Positions 52,593 through 62,400 of a DNA stretch of 64,000 nucleotides are shown piece by piece. The position numbers were made by a program, and so were the translations under genes. This stretch comes from Altererythrobacter sp. XM-24bin4. Lineage in GTDB: Bacteria > Pseudomonadota > Alphaproteobacteria > Sphingomonadales > Sphingomonadaceae. The notes under the pieces are model-generated. The model did no database searches and had not been told where the DNA came from. It was given only the letters and a program-made list of their open reading frames with translations. The stretch is from NCBI GenBank assembly GCA_003149575.1, contig QCWG01000001.1, positions 1,804,334 to 1,868,333 on the forward strand. The letters are read 5' to 3'. Positions within the stretch are counted from its first letter, which is position 1. Each line of letters opens with the position of its first letter.

Positions 52593-53383
52593 ATGCAATC
52601 GACCGTCAAATTTGTGCCTTGATGCAACGCGTCAGCCAGGAGGCGATCCTTCCCCGGTATCAAAACCTGTCTTCTGCGGAAATCGACCAAAAGGCTGCGG
52701 ACGATTTCGTGACTGTCGCGGACCACGAGGCCGAAGAGAAGCTGAGCGAGGGGCTCGCTGCCATTGAAGGCTCCCTGGATATTGTTGGTGAGGAAGCATC
52801 GCACGCAGACAGTAGCGTGATGGACCGGCTGTCCGGCGATTGCTGGATTATCGATCCGCTCGACGGAACGCACAATTTCGCCCATGGAAAACCGCCCTTC
52901 GGTATCATTATCGCAAGGGCTAGCGGGGGGCTCTGTGAAGCTGGCTGGATCTATGACTGCCTGTCAGGGCGCTTCTGCCACACGCAACGCGGCGCGGGCG
53001 CGTTTGTTGATGGCGAACCGATCAAATCCCGTCCGACCGGGCACGACAAGCCAGTCGCGGCCATTTCACGGATCTTTCTGACTGAGGAACAGCGCGCACT
53101 CGTCGATGCGAAGCTGGCGCCGTATTATGAACTTGCTGACATACCGCGCTGCGCGGCCGAGCAATACCCACGTCTGGCCTTGGGCGAAAACGATGTGTCC
53201 AGCTTTAAACGGACCCTTGCCTGGGATCATGCCGCGGGGGTGCTCTGGCTCAACGAAGCAGGCGGAAAGGCATGTAGGCTGGATGGCAGCGCTTATCGTG
53301 TCGACGAAAGCGACAAGCCGGGCCTGATTGGTGCATCAAGCCCGGCCATCTGGGATGAATTTGCCCGGCGTGCGCTGGGCTAA
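52589..53383 (+). CDS. Inositol monophosphatase family protein
   Basis: The protein of 264 residues has metal-binding motif WIIDPLDGTHNFAHGKPPFG and an upstream ligand in VGEEASH; the C-terminal signature is LAWDHAAGVLWLNEAGG. The family covers inositol phosphatases, CysQ-type nucleotidases and histidinol phosphatases. Coupling to argJ (ATGA overlap) makes an amino-acid role such as histidinol-phosphate phosphatase possible, but this is speculation. It is distinct from the SuhB-like gene at 15.8 kb. Confidence 0.85.
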   Translation: MNAIDRQICALMQRVSQEAILPRYQNLSSAEIDQKAADDFVTVADHEAEEKLSEGLAAIEGSLDIVGEEASHADSSVMDRLSGDCWIIDPLDGTHNFAHGKPPFGIIIARASGGLCEAGWIYDCLSGRFCHTQRGAGAFVDGEPIKSRPTGHDKPVAAISRIFLTEEQRALVDAKLAPYYELADIPRCAAEQYPRLALGENDVSSFKRTLAWDHAAGVLWLNEAGGKACRLDGSAYRVDESDKPGLIGASSPAIWDEFARRALG

Positions 53384-53389
53384 TATCTC

Positions 53390-53710
53390 TTAGAGTTCGC
53401 TCTCAAGCCATTCTTTAAGTGCGCTTTTCGGACGCGCGCCGGTCAGCGTCGCGGCGATTTCGCCATTCTTGTACAGCGCAAGATAGGGTATGCCCTGCAC
53501 GCCCAGCTTACCGGGAACATCGGGGTTTTCCATGATGTCCATCTTCGCAATGGTGACTTTATCGGAAAGCTCTTCACTGATCTCTTCCAGCGATGGCGCG
53601 ATCATTTTGCACGGACCGCACCAGTCGGCCCAGAAATCAACCAGAACGGGCTTGTCGGCATCGACCACATCGGCCTGAAAACTTGCATCGGTGACTGCTA
53701 CTGTCGCCAT
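53390..53710 (-). CDS. trxA: Thioredoxin
   Basis: The 106-residue thioredoxin has the redox site WCGPC (residues 30-34) in FWADWCGPCKMIAPS and the cis-proline loop GIPYLALYKNG. The family start MATVAVTD fixes the ATG at 53710; upstream open frame is ignored. It ends the divL-tsaE-amgK-murU-addB-addA-trxA series and lies 79 bases after addA, so it may also have its own promoter. It is convergent with the inositol-phosphatase-family gene. Confidence 0.95.
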   Translation of the reverse strand: MATVAVTDASFQADVVDADKPVLVDFWADWCGPCKMIAPSLEEISEELSDKVTIAKMDIMENPDVPGKLGVQGIPYLALYKNGEIAATLTGARPKSALKEWLESEL

Positions 53711-53789
53711 GGGGAATCTCCTGATTTTGTGTTGCGGCATATCTAGGAATTTTTCGCGCTCACTCAATGTTTGAACGTGGATAGCTTTC

Positions 53790-56700
53790 TCACCCGTCCA
53801 CAAAGGCGTTCTTGTGTAACGCGATAAGCTCTTGAGGTATTTCGATTAATTGTGGCGTTTGCGTGTAGAGCACTCCCGCGCGGATCGTGCGCCCCGGGTA
53901 GATCGCCTCAAGCGCAAGGGCATAGGCCGCCATTTGCTTGAGGATACTGTCGGGAACGCTATCTGCAGTAGAGGTCGGTCGCCGTGCTGTCTTGAAATCG
54001 ACTATCGTGATCGCATCATCTTTGATGAGTATCCGGTCAATAGTGCCTGCAATCACTTGCCCGGCTACCGTTGCCGCCATCGGGACTTCCGCGAGCGAGT
54101 CAGGTCCGAACACATCGGAAAATTCAGGCGTTTCGAGCACACGCAGGGCCAGATTACGCATCTCGTGTTGCGCGACCTCGTCAAACTCGCGCCCATTGCG
54201 CGCTAGCCATTTCGTCGCCAATCGGGCGCGATCATCCGCTGGCACATCCGGCAGGCGCTCTAGCAATGCATGGATCAGAACGCCGCGCTTCGCCGCATGC
54301 TGCACCTGATCCAACGGGAGCGGAGGATCGCTGCCATGGTCTTCCCCGGCCGAAGAAGGAGCCAAAGGACGCGGTGGCTTGGGCTCAGGTCCGATGGGTG
54401 TCTTGAGCCATTGAGGTACCGCAAACTCAATCTCGGCGATTGCGTTGGCGGTCTCAAGAACAGGCTTGGCGCGAGTCCCATATTCCCTGCGGCCAAGCCA
54501 GATATCGTCCTCAAGCACGACATCCCCCATCAGCGGGGTCAGCCGGGCGTACCAGCTGTCAGGATGCGGTTCTTTGGTCTTTGGGCCTAAAGAGCCGCCA
54601 ATGAACAACGCCTCTTCCGCGCGGGTCATTGCTACATAGAGCAGTCGCCAATGCTCCTGAAGTTCCTTCGCCTTAGCCAACTCATGCGCTTCTTCCAGGC
54701 GCCCCTTCCGCTGCTCAGACTTGACGCCCGGCAACGGAATGCGGCGCACGTCATCGCTTGCGTCCAGTGAGGGCGCATTCTCTTCCAGCTCAAGTTCACG
54801 CACATCGCCGGGCTTGCTGGTCGCATCGGCCAAAATCACGATCGGCGCTTGTAGCCCTTTGGAACCATGCACTGTCATCACGCGGACCAGGTCGGGCGCA
54901 CCATCGGGATCGCGTTTTAGCTCGCCCTCGCCCACGTCGAACCATTGGATGAAGCCGGCAAGACTGGGAGTATTGCCGCTTTCGTAGGCGAAGGCAGAAT
55001 TCACCAGCTCGTTGATCGGGTCGTTGGCCTCTTGCCCAAGGCGCGAAACAAGCTTTCTGCGGGCTTGCCATGGCCCTACCAATATCCATTCGAGCAGAGC
55101 TTGAGGGGTTTCATAGTCAGCCAGAGCCAGAAGTTCGCGAAGCCGTTCGACCGTCGCATGCACAAAGGGGGCCTCATGGCCGCGTAAATGGTGCCAGAGA
55201 CGCTTTTTCTTCTCGCGCGGCACATAGGCGAGAAGATCATCCTGGGACCAACCGATCAATGGGGACGACAGCAGATTGGCCAGCTCCAGATCATCCAACG
55301 GCTGTGATGCGAAACGCAGTGCCGACATCAGATCCTTGACCGCCAACGGCTCGCCCAGCCTCAACCTATCAACGCCAGCAACAGGAACTCCGCGGGCGTG
55401 GAGCCGCGCGACAATCAGGCCGGCCAGATCCTTGCGGCTGCGAACGAGCACCATGATATCGCCCGGGCGCACATTGCGATGCTCGCCCTTCTCCAAGGCA
55501 AAGGGTTCGCTTCCGTCGAGCCAGCGCTGCACCTGCCGCGCGATCCGTTCCGCATTCTTGCGATCGTGCTTTGCAAGCCAGCCTTCTTCTCCGCCTTCAC
55601 GATCGTCGCTCTCGCCGGAATCCCGTGTGTCGTGCACCGGGTTCCACAATGTTACCATCCCGGCACGTGTTTGACCTTCATGATGCTTGTAATCGTCTTG
55701 CAGCCCCAATGCCGTCGGCCCGATTGCCTCAACCGCGCGGTCCACGAAATCAAGAACAGGATAACTGGTCCGGAATGACTGGCCCAGATCGAGGTCTTGC
55801 AACTCTCTCTGGCGCGAATTGTGCCGCGTCTCTGCTGCGTTCTGCACCGCGCTCAAGATCGATGCCTTCACGCGTTCCTTTGCCTTGCGGAAGTTCTCCG
55901 GACTTGTGCCTTGAAAGCCAAAGATCGCTTGCTTGTAATCGCCGACCGCGAAAATCGTGCGCAGCTTATCGCCCGATGCGCCGAGCCCGGAAAAATAATC
56001 ATCGATCAGTGCATCGATGATTCTCCATTGTACTTCATTGGTGTCCTGCGCCTCGTCGACAAGGATATGATCGAAGCGTCGATCCAGTTTGAAGCGGATC
56101 CAGTCGGCTGCATCCTTTTGCCGAAGCAATGCGGCGGCTTTCTGGATCAGATCGTCAAAATCGAGCAGGCCTTCGCGCATCTTCGCCGCATCCCAGCGCA
56201 GGGCAAAAACACGCCCAAGCTCCAGTGCTGGTGCGAGGAATTCGGAAAGCTCCAGCAGTGATCTGCGCTCGTCGAATATGGCCAATGCTTCGGCTATCTC
56301 TTCCTGCCGACCGGGCAGAGAAGGATCCTCTTGCGCGGGCTTTTTCATTTGGCGCGGTGCGCCATTCGCCGTCAAAACGGTTTTGTAGAACTGATCGTAC
56401 CGCTCTGCTCTTCCCGTAACGCCAAGAGGCAACCATTCACGGATAAAAGCGGCGGTTTCTGCCCCTGTCTTCGCACTCCAAGACTCCATCACAGGCAACA
56501 TCGTCTGCAACTGGTGATCCGGAAACACATCCGGGGAAAGCGCATCTTGGGCCCACGCTTCATCCGCATCGCTTGGAATGCCCAGCAATTGCCTTACCTG
56601 CGGCGCCATTGGCGGCTGCCATGCGCCGGGCCCATACCAAAGCTCGTTCGAGTTTGCGCAGCGCATCAGCCATTTCTGCAGCGCATCCTGACCCTTGCTG

Positions 56701-57257
56701 AGAGTAAACTCCGCAACCGTTTTGAGCGTTGCGGTGTCATTATCGCGCTCGGCCGCGACCAGCATATCGGTCAGCACGTCTCGCGCCAGCAACACCCGTT
56801 CACGATCCTCTATCGGGCGCATTCCGGGCATCATCCCGGCCTCATTGGGGAAATTTGCAAGCAACCATTGCGAGAAAGCGTGGATGGTGTCGATACGCAG
56901 TCCGCCACCCGGACAATCGAGCACACTGGCAAACAACGTCCTTGCGCGATCACGTGTTTCCGGACTGTTCGAAGCCCCGATATGCTCAAGCTCTTTGCCA
57001 AGTTTCGCGCTGTCGATCCGCACCCAGCGTGCCAACACCGAATTGATCCGGTTTGCCATCTCCGCCGCGCCCGCTTTCGTGAACGTCAGACAAAGTATCT
57101 GCGAAGGATCAACATGGGGTTGCAGCAGCAGCCGCAAAACGCGCGCGGAAAGAACCTGGGTCTTTCCTGTGCCGGCAGAGGCGGACAGCCAGACGCTGTC
57201 CTCGGGTGCAACCGCCGCGCGCTGGTTGTACTTGAGGGGGAAGACTGCACCGCTCAT
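53790..57257 (-). CDS. addA: Double-strand break repair helicase AddA
   Basis: AddA is the UvrD-like helicase-nuclease subunit of AddAB, the alphaproteobacterial counterpart of RecBCD. The 1,155 residues have Walker A SASAGTGKTQVLSARV (about residues 27-42), motif II ILVDEAQDTNEVQW, a helicase motif III FAVGDYKQAIFGFQG, motif V VMTVHGSKGLQAPIV, motif VI LLYVAMTRAEEALFI, and the C-terminal RecB-like nuclease (AGTIDRILIKDDAITIVDFKTA). It starts four bases inside addB (ATGA). Confidence 0.95.
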   Translation of the reverse strand: MSGAVFPLKYNQRAAVAPEDSVWLSASAGTGKTQVLSARVLRLLLQPHVDPSQILCLTFTKAGAAEMANRINSVLARWVRIDSAKLGKELEHIGASNSPETRDRARTLFASVLDCPGGGLRIDTIHAFSQWLLANFPNEAGMMPGMRPIEDRERVLLARDVLTDMLVAAERDNDTATLKTVAEFTLSKGQDALQKWLMRCANSNELWYGPGAWQPPMAPQVRQLLGIPSDADEAWAQDALSPDVFPDHQLQTMLPVMESWSAKTGAETAAFIREWLPLGVTGRAERYDQFYKTVLTANGAPRQMKKPAQEDPSLPGRQEEIAEALAIFDERRSLLELSEFLAPALELGRVFALRWDAAKMREGLLDFDDLIQKAAALLRQKDAADWIRFKLDRRFDHILVDEAQDTNEVQWRIIDALIDDYFSGLGASGDKLRTIFAVGDYKQAIFGFQGTSPENFRKAKERVKASILSAVQNAAETRHNSRQRELQDLDLGQSFRTSYPVLDFVDRAVEAIGPTALGLQDDYKHHEGQTRAGMVTLWNPVHDTRDSGESDDREGGEEGWLAKHDRKNAERIARQVQRWLDGSEPFALEKGEHRNVRPGDIMVLVRSRKDLAGLIVARLHARGVPVAGVDRLRLGEPLAVKDLMSALRFASQPLDDLELANLLSSPLIGWSQDDLLAYVPREKKKRLWHHLRGHEAPFVHATVERLRELLALADYETPQALLEWILVGPWQARRKLVSRLGQEANDPINELVNSAFAYESGNTPSLAGFIQWFDVGEGELKRDPDGAPDLVRVMTVHGSKGLQAPIVILADATSKPGDVRELELEENAPSLDASDDVRRIPLPGVKSEQRKGRLEEAHELAKAKELQEHWRLLYVAMTRAEEALFIGGSLGPKTKEPHPDSWYARLTPLMGDVVLEDDIWLGRREYGTRAKPVLETANAIAEIEFAVPQWLKTPIGPEPKPPRPLAPSSAGEDHGSDPPLPLDQVQHAAKRGVLIHALLERLPDVPADDRARLATKWLARNGREFDEVAQHEMRNLALRVLETPEFSDVFGPDSLAEVPMAATVAGQVIAGTIDRILIKDDAITIVDFKTARRPTSTADSVPDSILKQMAAYALALEAIYPGRTIRAGVLYTQTPQLIEIPQELIALHKNAFVDG

Positions 57258-60200
57258 GCCGACGCCTCCTCATAGTCATCGACCAAGTTGGCCTGCCACT
57301 CATCCAGACGCATCAATTGATCATAGTCATTGTAGCCCGGATAATCCGGGTTCAGCTTCGCAGTGAAAGGATTATCGCCTTTGACAAATTGAGTGATGGC
57401 TTTGCGCAGAAACTCTTCATGTTTGGGCAGGAACTCGGCGGGTTCAATGCCACTCCGTTTCTGTCCGTCCTTCCAAGGTGTAGACACAAATCCGAAATCG
57501 CCATCGTCCTTGGCCAGCGACCAATACTCGAAACGCGACGTGACACCACTGTATCCAGCAAAGTCGCCATCCCGTGCGATCAATCCCATCGTGCCCATCT
57601 GCAGGGCATAGCCTGCTTCAACTTGAGCGGCCGAAGGTGGCTTGCCTGTCTTGTAGTCAACAATCGCAAGTGAACCATCGTCCATCCGGTCAATCCGGTC
57701 AGCGCGCCCATAAACCCGCACGCCGTCAAATGTCATCGAGCCTTGGGCTTCAACCGCTACAATCGCCCGATCTTCCAGAACGGCGACCTCTCGCTCAACC
57801 CACTCAAGCCCGGCCAGCAGACGCGGCTGCCACAACCCGCGCAAGAGCGGGTGAATGTTAGCCTCATCCAGAACCTTCGCTACAATCCCGGCAATGCTGA
57901 CGGTATTGCCGTTCAAATTTGCCTCATGCCAACGCTGAAGAATCGTATGCGCTTGCGTGCCTTGCCAGGCGAAATCACGCGACGGATCTGCATCCAGCGG
58001 ATCAAGCTTGCGCAATGCCAGAATTTTGTCCGCATAGAACTGGTATGGATCACCCAGCAGCCGGTCGAGACCCGTTACATTGATTGCGACATTGCGCAGC
58101 TCCAACGACGGTTTCGGTTCGGGTCTCGGGTAGGCATCCCGTTCGCCAGCGTCGCGGTCGATCGCATCGACCAATTGCGCGACCTCGCTAAATTCATGCG
58201 CTTTCGCGTTTTCGCCCAGCAGCGCTTCGATACGCAGGAGAAAACGGGACGGGATCGTAGGCCCGTCCATGTCGCGTATAGCGCGGGTCAAAACGACGTC
58301 AGGCGCGCCCAGCGCACCCGCCAGATCATGCGCCGCTAGACCAATTCGGAATTCCGGGCCGGGCATTCCCAATGCGCGCAAAATAGCTGGCGCCAGCAGT
58401 GGATCAGGCGACGGAGCTTGCGGCCACGTCCCCTCATTCAAACCGCCACAAATCACCACATCAGCACGCGTCATGCGGGCTTCAAGCAAGCCGTAAATGG
58501 CTACGCGCGGATGGCCGCCATAAGGTGGGCGGACGGACACTTGCTCCATCGCATCGCGCAAAGCGGAGTGCAGCTCTTCCAGCGATATCTTTGTCCCCAC
58601 GTCACGCGCATGGAGGCGCAGTTCTTCAACCAGCCGCGACAAAGCGCGCCCGTCTTCATTTCGCCAGACCGCTTCGCCTGCCATCGCTTCTGCAGTAGCG
58701 GACAACACATCTATGGTGTCCGCGAGCCCGATCAGGTCACTTTGCCCGGCAAGGTCGATAATCGGCTGCAGCAAGTTTTCCACCTCACTCCACCAATCTG
58801 CAACACCAGCGTCACTCGCGACCTTTCGCAGGCTTTCCAGCCCGGGTGCAGGCCGCGGCCCACGCAGCTTTCTTTCGAATGCGCGCAACGCCCTGAGCCA
58901 ATCCGCGCGTGCATCATCTTGCTTCACCAGCGGGTGGCCAAGCGCGGCAATCAGCTGGACTGGCGCTAACTCCTCAACCGCAAGTTCCGCCAGTTGCAGC
59001 GCGAAGCGACCAGCAGGCGTGAGCGACAATGGCATGCCTGCGGTATCGTCCGCTTCGATGTTCCAGCGCGTCAAATGCTGCACCACGCGCCGCGCCAATG
59101 TGCGATCGGGTGTGACGACCGAAACGCGCTTCTCAGGCTGTTCCAAAGCTTCACGCACCAGAATGGCGATTGCTTGCGCCTCGTCCTCCGAAGTCGCGCA
59201 GGCAAGCGTCTTCACGCCCGAAAGCCTGCGTTTGTCAGCAGGCAAATCGACCCAGGCTTTGCTCGCTTCCGGTGGCAGGAATAGCGAGGAGATCGCGTGA
59301 CTGCGCTCTGGCGGGGCCGCGCTCATGCCCTTGCGATGCCATTGCCGAACCTCTTCCCGCGCTACGCCCATCCGGTGCAGCAGGAGCTTCAAGTGATACT
59401 GCGGGTGCGTAGCCGCTTCACGCGCTGAGAATGGCAATTCGTCCGGCTCGGGCGAACGCCCTGCCCGACCCAGTTCATCCCAGCCATTATCTGGCATCGA
59501 AAGATCAAGATCGGGCAGAATAACGGCGCCGTTCGGCAAGTCCGCGATCCGGCGCAGCATCCGCGCCAGAGCTGGCGAAGCGCTTGTCACTCCGGCGGCC
59601 ACAATGGGCGTTTCTGGTGGAGCATCTTTCCATCGCCGTGAAGCTTTATCGAACAGCATGTTGCGCCGTGTCGCCAGATCGACTTCGCCGCGTTCGTCCA
59701 ATTCCGCCTGCCAAAGCGTTTGCACCAGCTTGAACAGTTTGGTGTTGCGCTGCCAATGTTCGGATAGCTCTGTATGCGCGCCCAGAACACGCTCACTAAG
59801 AAAGTCATTAAAGCTGATTTCCTCTGCGATCAGCCTATCCATGGTGCCTGCCAATTCGCGCGACATGCGGAGCAACGCCGCATCACCCGAAATGTGTTGC
59901 CCCTCGCGTTCCATGGCGGTGCGCAAATGGCTTGCTAGAACCAGCCATCGCCGCGTCGGATCAGCAGCCGCCGGGATGTCTGACGCACCCAAAGGATCGA
60001 GCAAGGCGCCCAGCGCTTCATTGAGGTCAAGATCGCCGATCATGACCATGCGCGGCATCAAGAGGCCGTTCGCATCGCCTTGCATTCCATAGTGACGGAT
60101 GAAGGCTTCACTCACGCTGCGGGCGGTCCTGCTGGACGGCAAAAGCAAGGTCAGACGGGCAAGGCCCACGCCCTCCTCGCTATAGCGCGGGACAAGACCC

Positions 60201-60271
60201 GCCACGAGCGCATCCGCGAAACCGCGATGAGCGGCAATTGAATAGATACTTGGCTGTTTCGCTTCAGCCAC
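57254..60271 (-). CDS. addB: Double-strand break repair nuclease AddB
   Basis: AddB pairs with AddA, recognises the recombination-regulating sequence and has a second nuclease domain. The 1,005 residues show a degenerate helicase part and the C-terminal RecB-like nuclease with GRADRIDRMDDGSLAIVDYK and the following QMGTMGLIARDG. A GTG at 60271 is the start, overlapping murU by eight bases. The protein length and position leave little doubt. The iron-sulfur cysteines of the Bacillus type are not evident, as in other alphaproteobacteria. Confidence 0.93.
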   Translation of the reverse strand: MAEAKQPSIYSIAAHRGFADALVAGLVPRYSEEGVGLARLTLLLPSSRTARSVSEAFIRHYGMQGDANGLLMPRMVMIGDLDLNEALGALLDPLGASDIPAAADPTRRWLVLASHLRTAMEREGQHISGDAALLRMSRELAGTMDRLIAEEISFNDFLSERVLGAHTELSEHWQRNTKLFKLVQTLWQAELDERGEVDLATRRNMLFDKASRRWKDAPPETPIVAAGVTSASPALARMLRRIADLPNGAVILPDLDLSMPDNGWDELGRAGRSPEPDELPFSAREAATHPQYHLKLLLHRMGVAREEVRQWHRKGMSAAPPERSHAISSLFLPPEASKAWVDLPADKRRLSGVKTLACATSEDEAQAIAILVREALEQPEKRVSVVTPDRTLARRVVQHLTRWNIEADDTAGMPLSLTPAGRFALQLAELAVEELAPVQLIAALGHPLVKQDDARADWLRALRAFERKLRGPRPAPGLESLRKVASDAGVADWWSEVENLLQPIIDLAGQSDLIGLADTIDVLSATAEAMAGEAVWRNEDGRALSRLVEELRLHARDVGTKISLEELHSALRDAMEQVSVRPPYGGHPRVAIYGLLEARMTRADVVICGGLNEGTWPQAPSPDPLLAPAILRALGMPGPEFRIGLAAHDLAGALGAPDVVLTRAIRDMDGPTIPSRFLLRIEALLGENAKAHEFSEVAQLVDAIDRDAGERDAYPRPEPKPSLELRNVAINVTGLDRLLGDPYQFYADKILALRKLDPLDADPSRDFAWQGTQAHTILQRWHEANLNGNTVSIAGIVAKVLDEANIHPLLRGLWQPRLLAGLEWVEREVAVLEDRAIVAVEAQGSMTFDGVRVYGRADRIDRMDDGSLAIVDYKTGKPPSAAQVEAGYALQMGTMGLIARDGDFAGYSGVTSRFEYWSLAKDDGDFGFVSTPWKDGQKRSGIEPAEFLPKHEEFLRKAITQFVKGDNPFTAKLNPDYPGYNDYDQLMRLDEWQANLVDDYEEASA

Positions 60272-60980
60272 GCTGCAGCGCTGCTTCTGTCGGCGCTATC
60301 GCTTCTGGCGTGCCGACTTCAAACCATTGTCCTGTGAAAGATGCCCCAAACAGGCGTCCTTCCTCGATCGCGCGGTTCCAGAGGAGGTTGGTTGAGAAAG
60401 CGCCCTCTGGCGCTTCACGCATCAAGCGATGCGAGACCAGCTGGATTCCCGTATAGATAAAGGGTGCAATGCGACCGCTGATGCGGCGGCGAAGGCGACC
60501 GAGCGGATCCATGTGGAAGTCACCCGCGCCACTGAAATTGACCGCGCGCGCATGCGGCACCACAAGCAGCAAAGCGTCCATCTCGTCCGGATTCCAGCGA
60601 TTGGACAGGTCATGGAATGCGCTGCTCGGCCCATCCAGCCAGATATTGTCCGAATTGAGCGAAAAGAACGGATCGGGCAGCCGCGGCAATGCCTTCAACA
60701 TGCCGCCACCCGTTTCGAGCAGCTCCTCACGTTCATCGGAGATAGTCACCGCAGGAGCAGCGCGCCCGACGATATGCGCTTCCAGCGCATCCGCGAGATA
60801 ATGCACATTGACCACAGCTTTAGCGACCCCTGCATCTTCGAGCCGGTCCAGCGCATGATCGATCAGCGGTTTTCCAGCCACGCGCACCAGTGGCTTGGGC
60901 TGACTAGCGGTAAGCGGACGCATCCGCTTACCCATCCCGGCCGCCAAAATCATCGCAGTATCCGACGCCAGTTCGCTCAT
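60264..60980 (-). CDS. murU: Nucleotidyltransferase, MurU type
   Basis: MurU converts MurNAc-1-phosphate to UDP-MurNAc in the cell-wall recycling route that bypasses fosfomycin-sensitive MurA. The 238 residues have the nucleotide-binding signature MILAAGMGKRMRPLTASQPK and PLVRVAGKPLIDHAL, then ETGGGML and LNSDNIW. The ATG overlaps the amgK stop (ATGA). The pairing with an AmgK-like kinase is the basis for choosing MurU among sugar-1-phosphate nucleotidyltransferases. Confidence 0.85.
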   Translation of the reverse strand: MSELASDTAMILAAGMGKRMRPLTASQPKPLVRVAGKPLIDHALDRLEDAGVAKAVVNVHYLADALEAHIVGRAAPAVTISDEREELLETGGGMLKALPRLPDPFFSLNSDNIWLDGPSSAFHDLSNRWNPDEMDALLLVVPHARAVNFSGAGDFHMDPLGRLRRRISGRIAPFIYTGIQLVSHRLMREAPEGAFSTNLLWNRAIEEGRLFGASFTGQWFEVGTPEAIAPTEAALQRG

Positions 60981-61966
60981 GCGATTGTCCCTCCGCCGCT
61001 GCGGCGAATTTCATCGGGAATGTTCGCATCAAACCAATCGGCAACGGGTGAAAGAGCCGGATGCAGAAGGTCGCGCTCCATCAACGCCCAAACACGCGGG
61101 ATGTAATCGAGATATTTCGGCTTGCCATCCCGCTTGCATAACCGTGTGAAGATACCGACGATCTTGGTGTTCCGCTGCGCGCCGAGCACGGCATAGTCCG
61201 CCTCGAAATCTTCTCCCGCATGCGCAGCAGAAACGTATCGGTCCAGCATCGCGCGCTCTAACGCCGGCGCAACATCGCGGCGCGCATCCTGCAATAAAGA
61301 AACCAGATCGTAGGCGGGATGGCCCACCAAAGCGTCCTGGAAATCGATGAGGCCTTGCTCGCCCTCTGCACCGCCAGCCCCGTTCAGGATCATGATGTTC
61401 TCGGCGTGGTAATCCCGCAGAACAGTGACCCCCGGTTGCTGCCGCGCCAACACCGGTGAAAGAACCGCGTCCCAGGCTTTGATGAAGCCGGCTTCATCCA
61501 CGTTCAAACCAGCCGCCGGGCAATACCATTCGGTCAACAGCCCAACTTCGCGTTGGTACACAGACATATCGTATGACTCGAGCGGGCCGGCTTTGTGCTG
61601 ATGCAGCTTCACCAAAGTGTCTATCGCCTGCGCATAGATTGCGGTCTCTGTCTCTGGTCTCGCCTCGATCCATTCACGCATTCGATCGTTGCCAAAGTCC
61701 TCGATCAGCAACCACCCAGCATCCAGATCCTGCGCCAACAATTCGGGCGCGCGCATATCGTTATCGAGCAACCATTCGGCCACAAATACGAACGGTCTCG
61801 GGTCCTCGTGAGGCGGAGGTGCGTGCATCAACATTGCGGTATTTGCACCATTGCGCAGCCGGAAATAGCGCCTGAAAGACGCATCCCCCGGGATCGCCTC
61901 AATCGACGCTTCACCCCAACCCGCACCAGTGATGAAACCTTGCAAACCTTCAGGCAGAACAGTCAT
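60977..61966 (-). CDS. amgK: Aminoglycoside phosphotransferase-family kinase, AmgK type
   Basis: AmgK phosphorylates MurNAc (and GlcNAc) at the anomeric position, feeding MurU. The protein of about 329 residues has the APH fold: FRRYFRL and an ATP-binding LLIEDFGNDRMREW, the catalytic VLRDYHAENIMI and the metal-binding GLIDFQDALVGHPAYDLVSLLQD. The ATG at 61966 overlaps the tsaE stop (ATGA); a GTG six codons upstream (61984) also fits. The sugar specificity is inferred from the murU partner. Confidence 0.85.
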   Translation of the reverse strand: MTVLPEGLQGFITGAGWGEASIEAIPGDASFRRYFRLRNGANTAMLMHAPPPHEDPRPFVFVAEWLLDNDMRAPELLAQDLDAGWLLIEDFGNDRMREWIEARPETETAIYAQAIDTLVKLHQHKAGPLESYDMSVYQREVGLLTEWYCPAAGLNVDEAGFIKAWDAVLSPVLARQQPGVTVLRDYHAENIMILNGAGGAEGEQGLIDFQDALVGHPAYDLVSLLQDARRDVAPALERAMLDRYVSAAHAGEDFEADYAVLGAQRNTKIVGIFTRLCKRDGKPKYLDYIPRVWALMERDLLHPALSPVADWFDANIPDEIRRSGGGTIA

Positions 61967-62400
61967 GGCAAACGGCTTAGCCACTCCCTGCCGCCTTGAA
62001 CATTCGCACGGCGTGATTGGCCCACAATTTCCAGCTCGATCGCGAGGCAGGCTAGTTCATTCGAAAAACCACCAGCCTTTTCAGGCCATTCAGCGATCAA
62101 CGCAGCACCTTCGCGATAGTCATCCAACCCAAGCTCGAGGACTTCGGCCGGGTTTTCCAAGCGATAGAAATCCGCATGGACGATTGGCGGTGATAGCGCA
62201 TCATAAACCTCGATGATTGTGAAGGTTGGTGACGGAACCTCCCCCGTATGCCCCAAACCTGCGATGATGGCACGTGCCAGTGTCGTCTTCCCGGCGCCCA
62301 AATTGCCCGTGAGCGCAACGACATCACCGGCTTTCAGCTTGCGCGCAATCGCCTGGCCAAACTCGGTCATGGCCGGCAGATCAGGTAATTCACGAATCAC
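61963..62400 (-). CDS. tsaE: tRNA t6A-modification ATPase TsaE
   Basis: TsaE works with TsaB and TsaD to make threonylcarbamoyladenosine at position 37 of ANN-decoding tRNAs. The 145 residues have Walker A TGNLGAGKTTLARAI (about residues 31-45), SPTFTIIEVY, HADFYRLENP and the GLDDYREGAALIAEWPEKA box. The start is GTG at 62400, overlapping the divL stop (GTGA). It is coupled to amgK downstream. Confidence 0.92.
   Translation of the reverse strand: MIRELPDLPAMTEFGQAIARKLKAGDVVALTGNLGAGKTTLARAIIAGLGHTGEVPSPTFTIIEVYDALSPPIVHADFYRLENPAEVLELGLDDYREGAALIAEWPEKAGGFSNELACLAIELEIVGQSRRANVQGGREWLSRLP

Noticed and set aside
56331-57275. Plus-strand frame of 314 codons inside addA
   Set aside because: Antisense to conserved addA motifs, with no recognisable protein domain.
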